Of a stretch of 64,000 nt of DNA, positions 11,501 through 18,530 are shown in pieces. The translations under genes and the position numbers were made by a program. The first letter of the stretch is position 1, and every line of letters begins with the position of its first letter. This DNA comes from Epithemia pelagica (taxonomy: Eukaryota > Bacillariophyta > Bacillariophyceae > Surirellales > Surirellaceae): NCBI GenBank assembly GCA_946965045.2, contig OX337240.1, positions 2,418,001 through 2,482,000 on the forward strand. Direction: 5' to 3'. The notes below the pieces were generated by a model that was not told where the DNA came from, did not search any database, and was given only the letters and a program-made list of their open reading frames with translations.

Positions 11501-13326
11501 ATCAAGACAGTTCCTGGGCACACACAAGTTCCACAGAGCAACGTTTCTCTATGACGGCTATCTACGACGATCCGACAGCCTTTGGGCACTATGCCAACTC
11601 CATCAAGTGGGATTTTCCTACCGGTTTCGACCCAAACAAGCTCACATCCACCTTCGATTCACGTCTCTTGGCTCAAATTCAGTCACCATTGGGCATCATT
11701 GATGATTGGCATCCACTCTACTTCAGTGCCAAAGCCGTTAATGAAGATGCGCCATTATACTTTGACATCCGTCTGCTACCTCAGGAAGAGCAGGACAAGT
11801 GGATTGCTGCCATGGACAAGGAACTAAACGAGCTCGAGGACAAGAAAACATTCAAACTTGTCCCTCGAATCCAAGCAAAAGGAAAGGAGATCGTAGATGT
11901 CATGTGGACCTTTGTACGGAAACGAAAACCAGATGGGACCATCTCACGGTACAAAGCAAGATTGGTTGTCCGTGGAGATCAGCAGAAGGCATCTTTTAGC
12001 CGAGACGACACCTTCGCACCAGTGATTGATTGGCCAACCGTCCGTCTTCTTCTAAACTTGTCCATCCAACACAAGTTACACACGGTCTCAATTGATTTCA
12101 AGAATGCATTCGTACAATCGGACCTACCCGAACCGATCTATGTCAATCTGCCACAAGGATATGGAGCGGGCCAGAGCGACAAAGTCCTTGAGGTGACCAA
12201 GAGTCTCTACGGCGACTGTCGAGCCCCACGACTATGGTATGATTACCTACGCAACAAACTGGAACAAATTGGACTCAAACCTGACGGTTCCGACCCATGT
12301 CTCTTTATCGGAATGGGATGTGTGATGATCACGTATGTTGACGACGCAGTGATCTATGGACACGACGAAGCCAGTGTCAATCGAATCCTTGAGGGACTGA
12401 CACAGATGAAGATGGACTACGAGCATCTCGGCGATCTCCCAACGTACCTCGGTGTAGAAATCAAGCATCATGAGAATGGTACCGTCGAGCTACGACAACC
12501 GCACTTGACTCGCAGTATCATCAGTGCGTTGGGACTCGAGAAGTCAAATCCCAAGGCTACACCTGCTACGAAAACAATTGGGAAAGACCTCGATGGAGCA
12601 CCACTCAACGCCGACTACAACTACCGATCCGTGGTGGGCATGCTCCTCTACCTTGGGAATAACACGCGACCTGATTGTGCATTCGCCATCAATCAGACGG
12701 CACGATTCAGCAACAACCCCACAGCACTACATGGAGAGGCACTGAAACGAATCGGTCGCTACCTCATGGGAACCGCGGAGAGGGGCTTAATCCTAAAACC
12801 ATCCAAGGTTTTGAGTCTGCATTGTTATGTGGACGCCGATTTTGCTGGCCTGTGGAGTAACGAGAATCCTGACGATCCAACCTCCGTACGGTCGCGCACT
12901 GGGTTCATCATTACCATCGGTCAATCCCCAATCACATGGAGCAGTAAACTGCAAACCGAGATAGCTCTCTCAACCATGGAAGCCGAGTACATCGCTGCTT
13001 CAACCAGTATGCGTTCACTCCTTCCACTACGCAACCAATTGGCCAAAATCATCACTCATTTGCACCTGAATCCAGCTGGCCCAAGTTTCGTTTGCACCGT
13101 TTGGGAGGACAATCAAGCAGCCCTACAACTGGCAACGAAAGATCCACCACGAATGACACCACGCAGCAAACACATTGGAATCAAATACCACTGGTTCCGC
13201 GCACACATCAACTCACCCAACAGCACTGATCCAAACGGCATCTTCATGAAGGCCATTGCTACAACAGACCAACTCGGACGCCTTCACCAAACCATTGGAT
13301 GCAGGGCCATTCGAAACGGCCCGTAA
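8584..13326 (+). CDS. Pol polyprotein of element 2 (protease, integrase, RT, RNase H)
   Basis: A 1580-codon frame in a different phase from gag; it has no ATG at its 5' end (8584 is GTG), so it is probably reached by frameshifting or another recoding event. Domains in order: aspartic protease LDTGAS (catalytic Asp at 9268); pre-integrase His/Cys zinc site (LGHIHMRR to CLACLYAKARRR, about 9860-10025); integrase with Asp 10120, Asp 10342 and Glu 10462; a Ser/Pro linker containing a 9-residue tandem repeat; RT with YVDDA at 12334-12345; RNase H (YVDADFAG near 12828, then STMEAEY). No breaks are seen, so the element may be active. Protein length is usual for copia Pol. Confidence 0.9.
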   Translation: MFLQHSNALYPPWLDTILCWLCLCGWFCLISTVDCFVLTLVGCLYRFTSSSRAHLRHLNRLLPKPPFHFPPSGFDSRLCLSNHVICLTPLSVLYLAFHLLMFTSSTHPLGVMSFTPPRVRGEHGTRTRRRTWSKSRSATNWNHWPTIRALRLHNHTVDCYDKLKLLPLSRDPKIYTLGPDFSNLLRANCETPRLTYRYAMHHIDPTMIVSQATQVDDAPSDPVVPIILDTGASNGLTMSEDDFVELVYGNYGSMSTAASDNRFPIIGTGIVGYDAIHEDGTVRRWVYPANLCKAAGTRLCSPQINAAYLRQDQRFPTFVSNQSFASIMIDKESERRITVPIDYSSNLPIVRVKHIKQQTQATAQHRPVDCCCGFNQWCRCPLETTSVTTKQLTLHQFLAEHDENPLDETNRNLSRPQKQLLLDHQRLGHIHMRRIQRLYRDNSNSDPSDETLSCLPSTFKSSGSCDAPQCLACLYAKARRRPTQSKANVPHSQAGHLTPTDRKLSLGELVSMDHFESTVRGRLWHTRGRERPEHHFVGGTIFFDHGSKAIFCYPQVSLGSSDTINSKNQFKVSLHQAGRQVTRYHSDNGVFTSDAFQESLKTNRNTFPSPLSTLSGVGAHHANAGAERAIQTVTYMAQAMMIHCHIRWPSAFSPSLWPMALEYATWIYNHIPQEDNDMCPMEVFSGTKIDCTLLRRVRVWGCPSNVLDPKLQDGKKLPKWARRSRRGQFLGFSPQHSSLVGMIRNLDTGHISPQFHVVYDELFMSVSSTWSFPQDNSLPDFFTRDHYLDDHDPTRDGPLPDLDSVWSLPKVSFDDTSSLPVPKVPEGEHAEHPSHDQSATPGTPLDLGRNHRRTTLESHPNVTPIQLDDIDPLSPLAETDETDSFDSTSDDMPLTPCSKPGESSPSSKSGESLPSSKSGESLPSSKSGESLPSSKSGESSPSPASDAIHEPTTGRPHRQRRAPVRFPDNADSHQDSSWAHTSSTEQRFSMTAIYDDPTAFGHYANSIKWDFPTGFDPNKLTSTFDSRLLAQIQSPLGIIDDWHPLYFSAKAVNEDAPLYFDIRLLPQEEQDKWIAAMDKELNELEDKKTFKLVPRIQAKGKEIVDVMWTFVRKRKPDGTISRYKARLVVRGDQQKASFSRDDTFAPVIDWPTVRLLLNLSIQHKLHTVSIDFKNAFVQSDLPEPIYVNLPQGYGAGQSDKVLEVTKSLYGDCRAPRLWYDYLRNKLEQIGLKPDGSDPCLFIGMGCVMITYVDDAVIYGHDEASVNRILEGLTQMKMDYEHLGDLPTYLGVEIKHHENGTVELRQPHLTRSIISALGLEKSNPKATPATKTIGKDLDGAPLNADYNYRSVVGMLLYLGNNTRPDCAFAINQTARFSNNPTALHGEALKRIGRYLMGTAERGLILKPSKVLSLHCYVDADFAGLWSNENPDDPTSVRSRTGFIITIGQSPITWSSKLQTEIALSTMEAEYIAASTSMRSLLPLRNQLAKIITHLHLNPAGPSFVCTVWEDNQAALQLATKDPPRMTPRSKHIGIKYHWFRAHINSPNSTDPNGIFMKAIATTDQLGRLHQTIGCRAIRNGP
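11271..11410 (+). repeat. 27-bp tandem repeat inside element 2 pol
   Basis: About five in-frame copies of a 27-base unit encode PSSKSGES(L/S) in the flexible linker between integrase and RT. The copies are nearly identical, so length variation between copies of the element is expected. Nothing catalytic lies here. Confidence 0.85.
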
Positions 13327-13350
13327 GAAGATTATGGGTTGGTAGCCCTC

Positions 13351-13363
13351 GGTCAAGGGCGAG
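13351..13363 (+). other. Polypurine-like tract of element 2
   Basis: GGTCAAGGGCGAG directly precedes the 3' LTR, where plus-strand DNA synthesis of an LTR retrotransposon is primed. It is interrupted by two pyrimidines. Element 4 has AAGAGGGAG at the same place. Confidence 0.5.
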
Positions 13364-13632
13364 TATCAGCGTTCATGCGCCTCCTCCATTCACTCCCACA
13401 CATACAACAAAAATATCGACCTCGCACTACACCCAACTTAGTCCTTAGTCATAATTTGAGAAGTAACAAAACTTGCACTACAGTTTACATTCGTCCCTAG
13501 CAGATTCTAACGAACTGCAAACCGGAACTCTTCCGAATGACCATGGGAACCTCCCTCACCGGAACGGCTGCCTCATTCGGACATTCTACGAACAACTCGT
13601 CGCGTGGAACAGAAAACTCCTTCACAATGAGA
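13364..13632 (+). repeat. 3' LTR of element 2
   Basis: Second 269-bp copy of the LTR, about 99% identical to 6546-6814. It is followed by the target duplication GCAGT at 13633-13637. Confidence 0.9.
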
Positions 13633-13637
13633 GCAGT

Positions 13638-14006
13638 TGGCTGCACAGTGAGTTCCACGAACCAAACAAAGTCATCAGCATTGACTTGAAACAACATTTG
13701 TATGCTTTGCATCTCACATAAACATACTGCATTATTTGACAGAGTCCCTGACTAATTTATGGGTAGAAACACTGACCAGTAAGTCTCAGGGACGTGTACA
13801 ATGGAAATTCTAGCCACGTTCGACCGCTGTTGCTAAGGTAATCCTAGGTCTTAGGTTAGAAGGTTAGAAGAAAAGAAAAGGTAAAATGAAATCTTTCCCA
13901 AACAAACAACTCAAGACGAATGCATAGTCGAAAGCCAGTCCCGAGGCATAAAATAATCACTCAAATACTGCATGTCAGCAGGCAGCTTACTACACAACAG
14001 CTACTA
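13638..14006. other. Spacer without a recognisable gene
   Basis: AT-rich host sequence between element 2 and the stop codon of the minus-strand gene at 14007. Only short frames occur. It presumably holds the 3' untranslated region of that gene. Confidence 0.4.
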
Positions 14007-14570
14007 CTAGCGTTGCACCCATTCCCCATTGACCTTCTTTTGATCCGCCAAACATTCGGGGTACAGTTTCACGAGTCGGTCAAACTCCTTCTGAATTTCC
14101 CATCCTGTTTTGGCGTGTTGCAGATATCGATCACCGTTCGCCGCGGGGAAAATGATTGTTTTCTCTTGGATATGAGTCGCGATGATTCCCATAATAATGT
14201 AGCATTCTCCGTCGGTAAACCCATGGATGGATTCAAGTTCCGATTCCCATTTATCCCCGGCGTTGTGGACGCGGCGGAGCTTCATGTGGGCCTCTGTCGG
14301 AACGAAGGCTTTCCTTTTTTTTCATTTTTTCGGCGGCTGTGGCGACTCCTCCTCCTTGCTAGTAGTTCGTTTATTACGGCCGAACGACAAAGAACTGCGT
14401 GAAACGCTGGTATTCGAAGCGTCTGATGATGCCGATTCCGTACTGCGCTTCTGTCTGATTCGCAAAGAGGTTCGCGTCTGCTGCAGCTCAAATGAAGGTG
14501 AGGTTGTTGTGGTGCCAACAAGATTGCTGGTGCGAGGTCCGGAGGCGTCTCCCAAGGAAAGCGTAGACAT
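14007..14570 (-). pseudogene. Small unknown gene interrupted by an in-frame TGA
   Basis: On the minus strand an ATG at 14570 opens a Ser/Thr/Lys-rich frame (MSTLSLGDASGPRTS) ending in PQPPKK at a TGA (14322-14324). Directly behind the TGA the same frame continues as KKRKAFVPTEAHMKLRR and stays open to 14007, where the C-terminal part (ESIHGFTDGECYIIMGII, then AANGDRYLQHAKTGWEIQ) looks like a small globular domain. The TGA sits in A-rich sequence. It could be a real nonsense change, a base error, or a short unrecognised intron. I do not recognise the family. The downstream ATG at 14285 could also start a 92-residue protein. Confidence 0.4.
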
Positions 14571-14771
14571 TTACCAAATTGAGGTTGTTGTTTCGAATGT
14601 ACACGTGGTCAAGGTCGTACTGAGGGCGAATGTGGGCATACAAGAACAATAGAAACCGCAAAGAACTGAGAGGGTCAAGGTCAAGAGGGTCAAGGGATCG
14701 GTGCTCTTGCTTTGTTGGCGAGAAAACGTTATGATCGACCCAAGAGCGACTAGATCTGCGTTGACTCTTCC

Positions 14772-14789
14772 TAAGATCACATACGGGGT
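14772..14789 (+). repeat. 18-bp direct repeat, copy 1
   Basis: TAAGATCACATACGGGGT occurs here and again at 15923-15940, on the two sides of the inverted-repeat element 14903-15925. It may mark a local duplication linked to that element's arrival. Confidence 0.7.
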
Positions 14790-14902
14790 TCATCCACTGT
14801 TTAGTCGTCGCCTTGGTAGTCTGGTTAGACTATTTTTGGCCCGGCGCGTCTCCCTGCGGGGAGCGTACGGCAGCGTTAAAATAGATATTTCCCTTTTTTT
14901 TT

Positions 14903-15925
14903 TTAACGCCAATCGTAAGCGAGTAGTGTATAGCTGTCTCCCATATATGGGAGACAGCTATGCACTACTCCCTTAACTTTGACTTTCATTAACTTCATCA
15001 AAAACCAAAGTCTGTCAAATCTGACTTCTTCGTTGGAAAGATCTTGAAATTCTGAATAACTTCATATATGATAGTCTACAGTAAATACACAGTCATTAGC
15101 GTGATATTTCGCTTTGAAAAATTGGTGATTTTCCTCTTTTTTGATCATTTACATCTTCCATCGGCTGAGCGCCAACTTTAGTACCCTTTATATATGCGAC
15201 ATCTGTACCGATTGTTGCAGGACTCTCCATTCTGGAGGTCTATATGGCAAAGAAGGCCTTGACCAAAGGAAATGTCCTCCCGACCCTTCCCTGTGGAAAG
15301 TGACGACCGTGAGTTGGCGCAACTGGATTCGTCGCAATGGCTCATCAACCCACATGCCGAGCAACCTGTCCAAGATATCGATCTCAGATACCAAGCAACC
15401 CGTCCAAGGTGCTACCAACCTTGCACCTGAAGCCAGTACAACAGTACCAGAGGAAGCTAATGATGAGGAGGCAGATAAACACAAGGAAGAGGAGAAGGAC
15501 TGTCGACGACGGCAATATGGAAGAGGATGAGAACAACACAAAAGACAACAACGACAATGGCAAGGACGACGAAACGACGGAAATCTCTTGATTATCAGAA
15601 CAACAGTAGATAGGAATGAATAGATATTTGTTAATGTGAAGAGTTATTTTGTTGACTTCTTGTAGCACTACATCATGGTCGCTACATCATGGTCACAACA
15701 TCATGGACTAGGTGCCAACATCATGGACTAGGTGACACTTGTATGATGGGAGGGGGCCATTGTCATTCCATGTGACCTGTGTTTTAAGCTTTAAACAATC
15801 TGTGTTAAGGCCGACTTACGGGAGACAGCCTATGCGAGCAGCTGGCTGATTCCCATAAAATTTATGGGAGACAGCTATATACTATTCCGATAAGCTTAAA
15901 ACCCGTTCTTTACGATTGGCGTTAA
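14903..15925. mobile_element. Non-autonomous inverted-repeat element of about 1 kb
   Basis: The ends are TTAA-CGCCAATCGTAA (14903-14918) and TTACGATTGGCG-TTAA (15910-15925), a perfect 12-bp inverted repeat bordered by TTAA. A second inverted segment lies inward, TAGTGTATAGCTGTCTCCCA on the left and its near complement around 15862-15885. On the left this segment is itself a perfect palindrome (about 14929-14960). No transposase is present. The interior has only weak frames, one of them with an acidic tail (15337-15591), possibly a captured exon remnant. Similar TTAA borders are used by piggyBac, but the ends do not start CCY, so the superfamily is not assigned. Confidence 0.6.
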
Positions 15926-15943
15926 GATCACATACGGGGTCCT

Positions 15944-15962
15944 GGGGACGAAAAATTCCACC
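15944..15962 (+). repeat. Left arm of a 19-bp inverted repeat split by element 3
   Basis: GGGGACGAAAAATTCCACC is the exact reverse complement of 22093-22111. Without element 3 the arms would be only about 25-30 bases apart and form a stem-loop upstream of the gene at 22128. Element 3 entered the loop. Confidence 0.85.
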
Positions 15963-15979
15963 ACGATAGATAATACTAC

Positions 15980-16202
15980 TGTTGAGGATAGCAGAGCCAC
16001 CGGTGAATATAGAGGACCAAGGTGCGACTGGCGAAGGGAAGAAAGATTCGAAAGATACGGAATCATGGACATTGGTTTGTCGACGTGGCAAAAGCAACGA
16101 AAGAACGAACAAGAGAGCCAACGCTCATTCAATGGAGAATACGTAGTTCGATAAGCCTATAAAGAGTTGCTTTTACGGCACGGCTTGTTAGAAGTTTCAA
16201 CA
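15980..16202 (+). repeat. 5' LTR of element 3
   Basis: 223 bp, TGTTGAGG...TTTCAACA. It contains a TATA-box candidate, TATAAAG at about 16158-16164, which would place the RNA start near 16185-16195 and leave a very short R/U5. Bases 16128-16141 are complementary to the 14 bases directly after the LTR. Confidence 0.95.
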
Positions 16203-16216
16203 TATTCTCCATTGAA
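16203..16216 (+). other. Candidate primer-binding site of element 3
   Basis: TATTCTCCATTGAA follows the LTR end. It lacks the TGG expected for a tRNA 3' end and is the exact reverse complement of TTCAATGGAGAATA at 16128-16141 in the LTR. A self-priming fold or a tRNA fragment are both possible. Confidence 0.4.
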
Positions 16217-16269
16217 ACTTTATTCTTCTCTTACACTAAGTACCTCCGCTGTTGACGTGAAGTACTCTT

Positions 16270-16944
16270 ATGAGTGAAGAGGGAACAAGTGACCGCGTAC
16301 AAGCTTTATTATCGGAACTGGCCCAACTCACTATTGAACAAGAGGATCTCTTACACGAAGCGGAACAGCGCTACCAACAACGCTTTCGCACCAAGGAGGT
16401 GCAGCATCGCGAGGCCATCGCTGCACTGGAGCGACAACGAGAAATCGAGAGAGACAACGACTACGAGGAAACGGAGATTCGGAAACAGCTGATCTTCGAG
16501 CAGACGCAGGAAAAGCGACGCAAGTTGCTAGCCAAGATTAAGCGCGCTGAACAAGGTCCATCAACCTGCGTGGCTACATACCCGGAGGACTCCGCTGAGG
16601 CGTATCTTGTGGAACCGAACCAAGAAAACAATTCGGAAGAGAATTCGGAAGCGCATCAAGACCGTCGTTCATCTCCCGTGGAAACACCTGACGGTGAGAT
16701 CGAAACGGAAACAATCATTCCTGCTATTCCGCCACAAAGAGGCGTCCTCCCACGTTGGATTCCAATTGGAACTCGAGTGTGGGTGTTGAATACTCTCAAG
16801 TTGAAGGAAACAGTGGGACGTACACACCTGCAAGGCACAGTGTCACGACACGGAAGCCTATACCACTTCATCAAGATTTGGAATCCCATCACGAAAGATA
16901 CTGAAGAACACCGCCGCCATCGTGACAGTATTGCGATAGTCTAG
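16270..16944 (+). CDS. Accessory upstream ORF of element 3 (coiled-coil protein)
   Basis: A 224-residue protein starting at ATG 16270, ending five bases before the gag ATG. Residues about 10-95 are strongly charged and helical (LLHEAEQRYQQRF, LERQREIERDNDYEE, QTQEKRRKLLAKIKRAE), typical of a long coiled coil. After an acidic spacer the last 65 residues (WIPIGTRVWVLNTLKLKE, then HGSLYHFIKIWNP) look like a small beta-barrel reader-type fold, which is only an impression. Standard copia elements have no ORF here. It may act in particle assembly, RNA binding or targeting. The family is not recognised. Confidence 0.75.
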   Translation: MSEEGTSDRVQALLSELAQLTIEQEDLLHEAEQRYQQRFRTKEVQHREAIAALERQREIERDNDYEETEIRKQLIFEQTQEKRRKLLAKIKRAEQGPSTCVATYPEDSAEAYLVEPNQENNSEENSEAHQDRRSSPVETPDGEIETETIIPAIPPQRGVLPRWIPIGTRVWVLNTLKLKETVGRTHLQGTVSRHGSLYHFIKIWNPITKDTEEHRRHRDSIAIV

Positions 16945-16949
16945 ACAAG

Positions 16950-18530
16950 ATGTCTCAACAAGACAGCGCAACTCGTCCAGACACGGTTGAGTCTAGCTCC
17001 CGGTCGAGTGGACAACAACGTCAAGGCAGAGGCGGACGAGGAAGAGGACGAGGATGGCAGAATCAGGCTCAACAATCCAACTCGCCTAGATTTCAAGGCC
17101 AAGAACCGTCGCTGAAAGAATGCATATTCGATTATAGTGAGGATCCGCAGTCGAAGCGGTATCTACGAAACGTCGAGTTACTGATCGGCTACGTCGGTAG
17201 TAATTTTGATCGACACAATCAAGAGTTCCAACAAGCACTCGAAGCATTGGAACTACCCGACCCAGAAGAAGCAACAAAACCAAAAGACCCCACTGATATG
17301 ATCCAGATGGAAGAGTGGAAGATGGCGTACAAGGCACGCCAGGATCAGATGGTCCTGTACAAAAACTTTCGGGCGGCGCTGTACAGCTTGATTATGGGAC
17401 AGTGTACCCCTCTACTCAAGGATAAGCTGCAGGCCCACGAGACTTTTGGAGAGATCAAGAAGCTGCGTGATGGTGTAGATCTCTTGAAACTTATCAAGCA
17501 AATCACATTCACCTTTGATTCAGGACGCATATTCACTCTGGTCGCACGAGATAAGCTCAAGGAAGATTTCTATAGTCTGAGGCGACGAAACAATCAAAGT
17601 CTCCATTCCTATTACGAGGTCTTTCGAGCCAAAGTCAAGGTCATGAATGAAGCTGGGATCGTCCTTTACGATAAGGACATGCTGGAAAGAGTGGCCAAGG
17701 AAAAGAATCACACAGAACCGTCTGACGATGACCATGAGGACGCTCAAAATCGTTGCATTGCCATTCGATTCATCCGGTCTTGCGGCAACAAGGATTACGA
17801 AGCACATTTGCAAAATATGTTCTTGGATGGACAGAACGTTTATCCCAAGACGCTCGCCAATGCTCGTGCAATCCTGGACAATCGAATGACAGGAAAACCA
17901 AAGAACAATCCTGGTCAGAGCAGCGGTCAGCCCGACAATGCCACCGGAGTGGCGTATATGACAAGTGGAGAGACGAGTTTGCCCGATTCCACTCTGACAG
18001 GCCACTCCAATGCGACAACGGCAACAAGAACACAAGCAAGTGGCTCTCAAGCAGCAACAACACAGAGTCGCACAAATCGAAACGACTCACAAGCCGAGGG
18101 TAACAACGAATCCAACCGAGGTGTGCTAACCTCCATCAACTGCGACTCACCTGATTATGTTTTCTCTTCCTCTACCATGCAGGCTAGCATTCCCCCTCAA
18201 TGGCTGTTACTGGACAATCAGTCCACCGTTGACATCATCAAAGATCCATCCTTGTTAAAAAATATTCATTCATCCGAGACTCCCATCGTCATTCAGAGCC
18301 ATGCCGGACAGAGGACCCTTCAGTTGCGAGGACTCCTGCCTGGATACGGCATCGTATGGCATGACCCGGAGGGTCCAGCCAATATCATCTCCCTGAACAA
18401 TGCACACACAAGATTTCACATCAAATATGACAGCGACCATGGAAACTCATTCGCTTTGCTTGACCGAGCCACTGGTAGGCTAAAACACAAGTTCAATCCA
18501 AGCCCAGAAGGTTTCTATGTTACAGAGTAG
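16950..18530 (+). CDS. Gag-protease of element 3
   Basis: A 526-residue protein from ATG 16950. The N-terminus is RGG/RG-rich (QGRGGRGRGRGW), which can bind RNA and may stand in for the missing CCHC zinc knuckle. The central helical part (about 17100-17900) is the Gag core. The protease lies at the C-terminus: PQWLLLDNQSTVDIIKD with the likely catalytic Asp at 18213, where Asn-Gln replaces the usual Ser/Thr-Gly. The TAG at 18528-18530 overlaps the ATG of pol by 14 bases, so pol may be made by re-initiation or by +1 frameshifting. Protease is therefore in the gag frame here, unlike element 2. Confidence 0.85.
   Translation: MSQQDSATRPDTVESSSRSSGQQRQGRGGRGRGRGWQNQAQQSNSPRFQGQEPSLKECIFDYSEDPQSKRYLRNVELLIGYVGSNFDRHNQEFQQALEALELPDPEEATKPKDPTDMIQMEEWKMAYKARQDQMVLYKNFRAALYSLIMGQCTPLLKDKLQAHETFGEIKKLRDGVDLLKLIKQITFTFDSGRIFTLVARDKLKEDFYSLRRRNNQSLHSYYEVFRAKVKVMNEAGIVLYDKDMLERVAKEKNHTEPSDDDHEDAQNRCIAIRFIRSCGNKDYEAHLQNMFLDGQNVYPKTLANARAILDNRMTGKPKNNPGQSSGQPDNATGVAYMTSGETSLPDSTLTGHSNATTATRTQASGSQAATTQSRTNRNDSQAEGNNESNRGVLTSINCDSPDYVFSSSTMQASIPPQWLLLDNQSTVDIIKDPSLLKNIHSSETPIVIQSHAGQRTLQLRGLLPGYGIVWHDPEGPANIISLNNAHTRFHIKYDSDHGNSFALLDRATGRLKHKFNPSPEGFYVTE

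Larger units (their letters stand above)
6546..13632 (+). mobile_element. Complete Ty1/copia retrotransposon (element 2)
   Basis: Two 269-bp direct repeats (6546-6814 and 13364-13632) flank gag and pol. The element is bordered by the 5-bp target duplication GCAGT at 6541-6545 and 13633-13637. The LTRs differ at about three positions and both ORFs are open, so the copy looks fairly young and possibly autonomous. The ends can slide by one base (CAGTT duplication instead), but the chosen frame places the primer-binding site GGTTAT directly after the LTR. The LTR starts TATC and ends GAGA rather than TG...CA. Confidence 0.93.
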
